From contig JAKFXC010000007.1 in assembly GCA_021731625.1 (NCBI GenBank), positions 1-41,689 on the forward strand: DNA of 41,689 nucleotides, read 5' to 3'. Source of the stretch: Candidatus Omnitrophota bacterium (GTDB taxonomy: Bacteria > Omnitrophota > Gorgyraeia > Zapsychrales > Fredricksoniimonadaceae). Numbering within the stretch: position 1 is the first letter of the stretch; each line of letters starts with the position of its first letter. The notes below the pieces were generated by a model that worked only from the letters and a program-made list of their open reading frames with translations, searched no databases and had not been told where the DNA came from. A program made the position numbers and the translations under genes. This document shows, in pieces, positions 40,670-41,689 of the stretch.

Positions 40670-41689
40670 AGAACATTGCTTATATCACAGGATGCTTCGG
40701 GTCTTTGTCTCACACATTTCTCCGGCGAGAAGTGCGGGAAATGCAGGCCATGGGCCTGGACATTGAACTCTACGGCATCCGGCCCGACGCGTCGGACACC
40801 TTGACCCCGCAGGAGAGGTCCTTGGTGGACCGGACGATTTATTTGTATCCGCTGAAAATAAAAGAGCTCATCGGGGCAAAGCTCTTTTTCATGTTCCGTT
40901 ATCCGTCGCTGTATCTTAGGACGTTGCTGAGAGCCTTGACCAATGAAGAGCGTCACCCGTTGCATTACTTAAAAATGGTTTATCATTTTGGCATCGCTAC
41001 CTATTTGGCCCGGCACATGCTGCGTCAGAACATACAGCACATTCATGCCCATTTTATGAATGTTTCCGCCACCCAGGCCATGTACTGCGCAGGTTTGTTG
41101 GACGTTCCGTTTAGTATAACCAACCACACGGGCTCGATTAAGTCTGTGAAAGGCATGATTGGTTTAAGAGAGAAGATTCGCCGAGCGCAATGGATCGGCA
41201 CAATTTCCGACCATAGCCGCAAACATTTGGAAACCATTTATCCCTGCCGGGAGAAATGCCATGTGGTCCGCTGCGGCCTGGATTTGACAGCTTATGCGTT
41301 CTCACCCGACCATCATGAGTTGAAGACGCCGGGTTTGGTCCGTTTGCTGGGCATTGGCCGCATGATCGAGGTGAAGGGTTTTCGGTATTTGATCCAGTCG
41401 ATGGCATTACTGAAAAAAAACCAGATCCCCGCCAAGTTAACTCTGATCGGGGATGGCCCCTTGAGGGAAGACTTGAAAACTTTGGCAAAAACCGAAGAAG
41501 TGTCGCAGGATGTGGATTTTGTAGGCTACCGTTCCCAAGAGGATGTTGTGCGGGCTTTTCAGTAACACGACATCGTCATCGTCCCGTCGATAACGGCCAA
41601 GGACGGTGTGAAGGAAGGGCTGCCCGTGGTCTTGATGGAGGCCATGGCCTGCGGGGTCCCGGTGATTGCCTCCGAATATTCCGGCATTC
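40666..41689 (+). pseudogene. Glycosyltransferase family 4 gene with in-frame stop; 3' end outside window
   Basis: The frame opens at GTG 40666 (KNIAYITGCFGSLSHTFLRREV) and runs through a GT-B N-terminal domain (IQHIHAHFMNVSATQAMYCAG), CGLDLTAYAF and RLLGIGRMIEVKGFRYLI, to VGYRSQEDVVRAFQ. A TAA at 41563-41565 then stops it. The same frame continues at once with HDIVIVPSITAKDG, KEGLPVVLMEAMACGVPVIASE, the donor-binding motif every active enzyme of this family needs. So one codon (probably CAA, AAA or GAA originally) has become TAA, by mutation, sequencing error or recoding. The gene continues past the window edge. Confidence 0.9.

Noticed and set aside
1-41689. tRNA, rRNA, riboswitch or transposase genes
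   Set aside because: The gene-free stretches were read for tRNA-like cloverleafs and conserved RNA cores, and the ORFs for DDE/serine/tyrosine recombinase motifs; none was seen. A covariance-model scan would be needed to exclude weak cases.

Overview
The window reads as one long plus-strand stretch from a diderm (Gram-negative type) bacterium. Signs of this are an outer-membrane beta-barrel protein, a Wza/Wzc-like export pair, and O-antigen-type ABC exporters and ligases. Gene content and style (FabV enoyl reductase, a free-standing CxxC-x17-CxxC zinc-ribbon peptide, a very large surface-polysaccharide locus) fit the PVC/Omnitrophota neighbourhood. That placement is an inference; no rRNA or tRNA is present to settle it.

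Region 1 (1-14004) is a housekeeping block of closely packed genes. It holds the 3' end of an O-antigen ligase/polymerase, pgk, tpiA, secG, a complete five-gene oligopeptide/nickel-type ABC importer (binding protein, two permeases, two ATPases), a polytopic membrane protein with C-terminal TPRs, glgC, fabV, a 52-residue zinc-ribbon gene missed by the ORF track, and an RlmI-like methyltransferase whose start lies inside that small gene. A striking long inverted repeat with a nested UUCG-type hairpin fills the pgk-tpiA gap.

Region 2 (14005-41689) is a surface-polysaccharide locus. It starts after a gene-free promoter-like stretch and runs through an outer-membrane barrel, an initiating polyprenyl glycosylphosphotransferase, a Wza-like export protein, a Wzc-like co-polymerase with a degenerate nucleotide site, an acetyltransferase, a Wzm permease, two Wzt ATPases with near-identical ATPase cores but divergent C-terminal domains, seven or more glycosyltransferases, three methyltransferases, an epimerase, a sugar aminotransferase, a Wzy/WaaL-type protein, and a final glycosyltransferase interrupted by an in-frame stop. 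Most of these genes overlap by a few bases and should be cotranscribed. Together they should build, modify and export a heteropolymer.

Three sets of unrelated, AT-richer 'passenger' genes sit cleanly between polysaccharide genes in the same orientation: a DUF3800 gene between wzm and wzt; two AlbA_2/Schlafen-type ATP-binding proteins flanking a deleted DUF1016/YhcG nuclease remnant; and a DUF4143 AAA ATPase. The last has its own promoter, with duplicated palindromic operators 31 bp apart and an apparently leaderless start. These passengers, the paired Wzt proteins and the pgk-tpiA element are the most unusual parts of the window.
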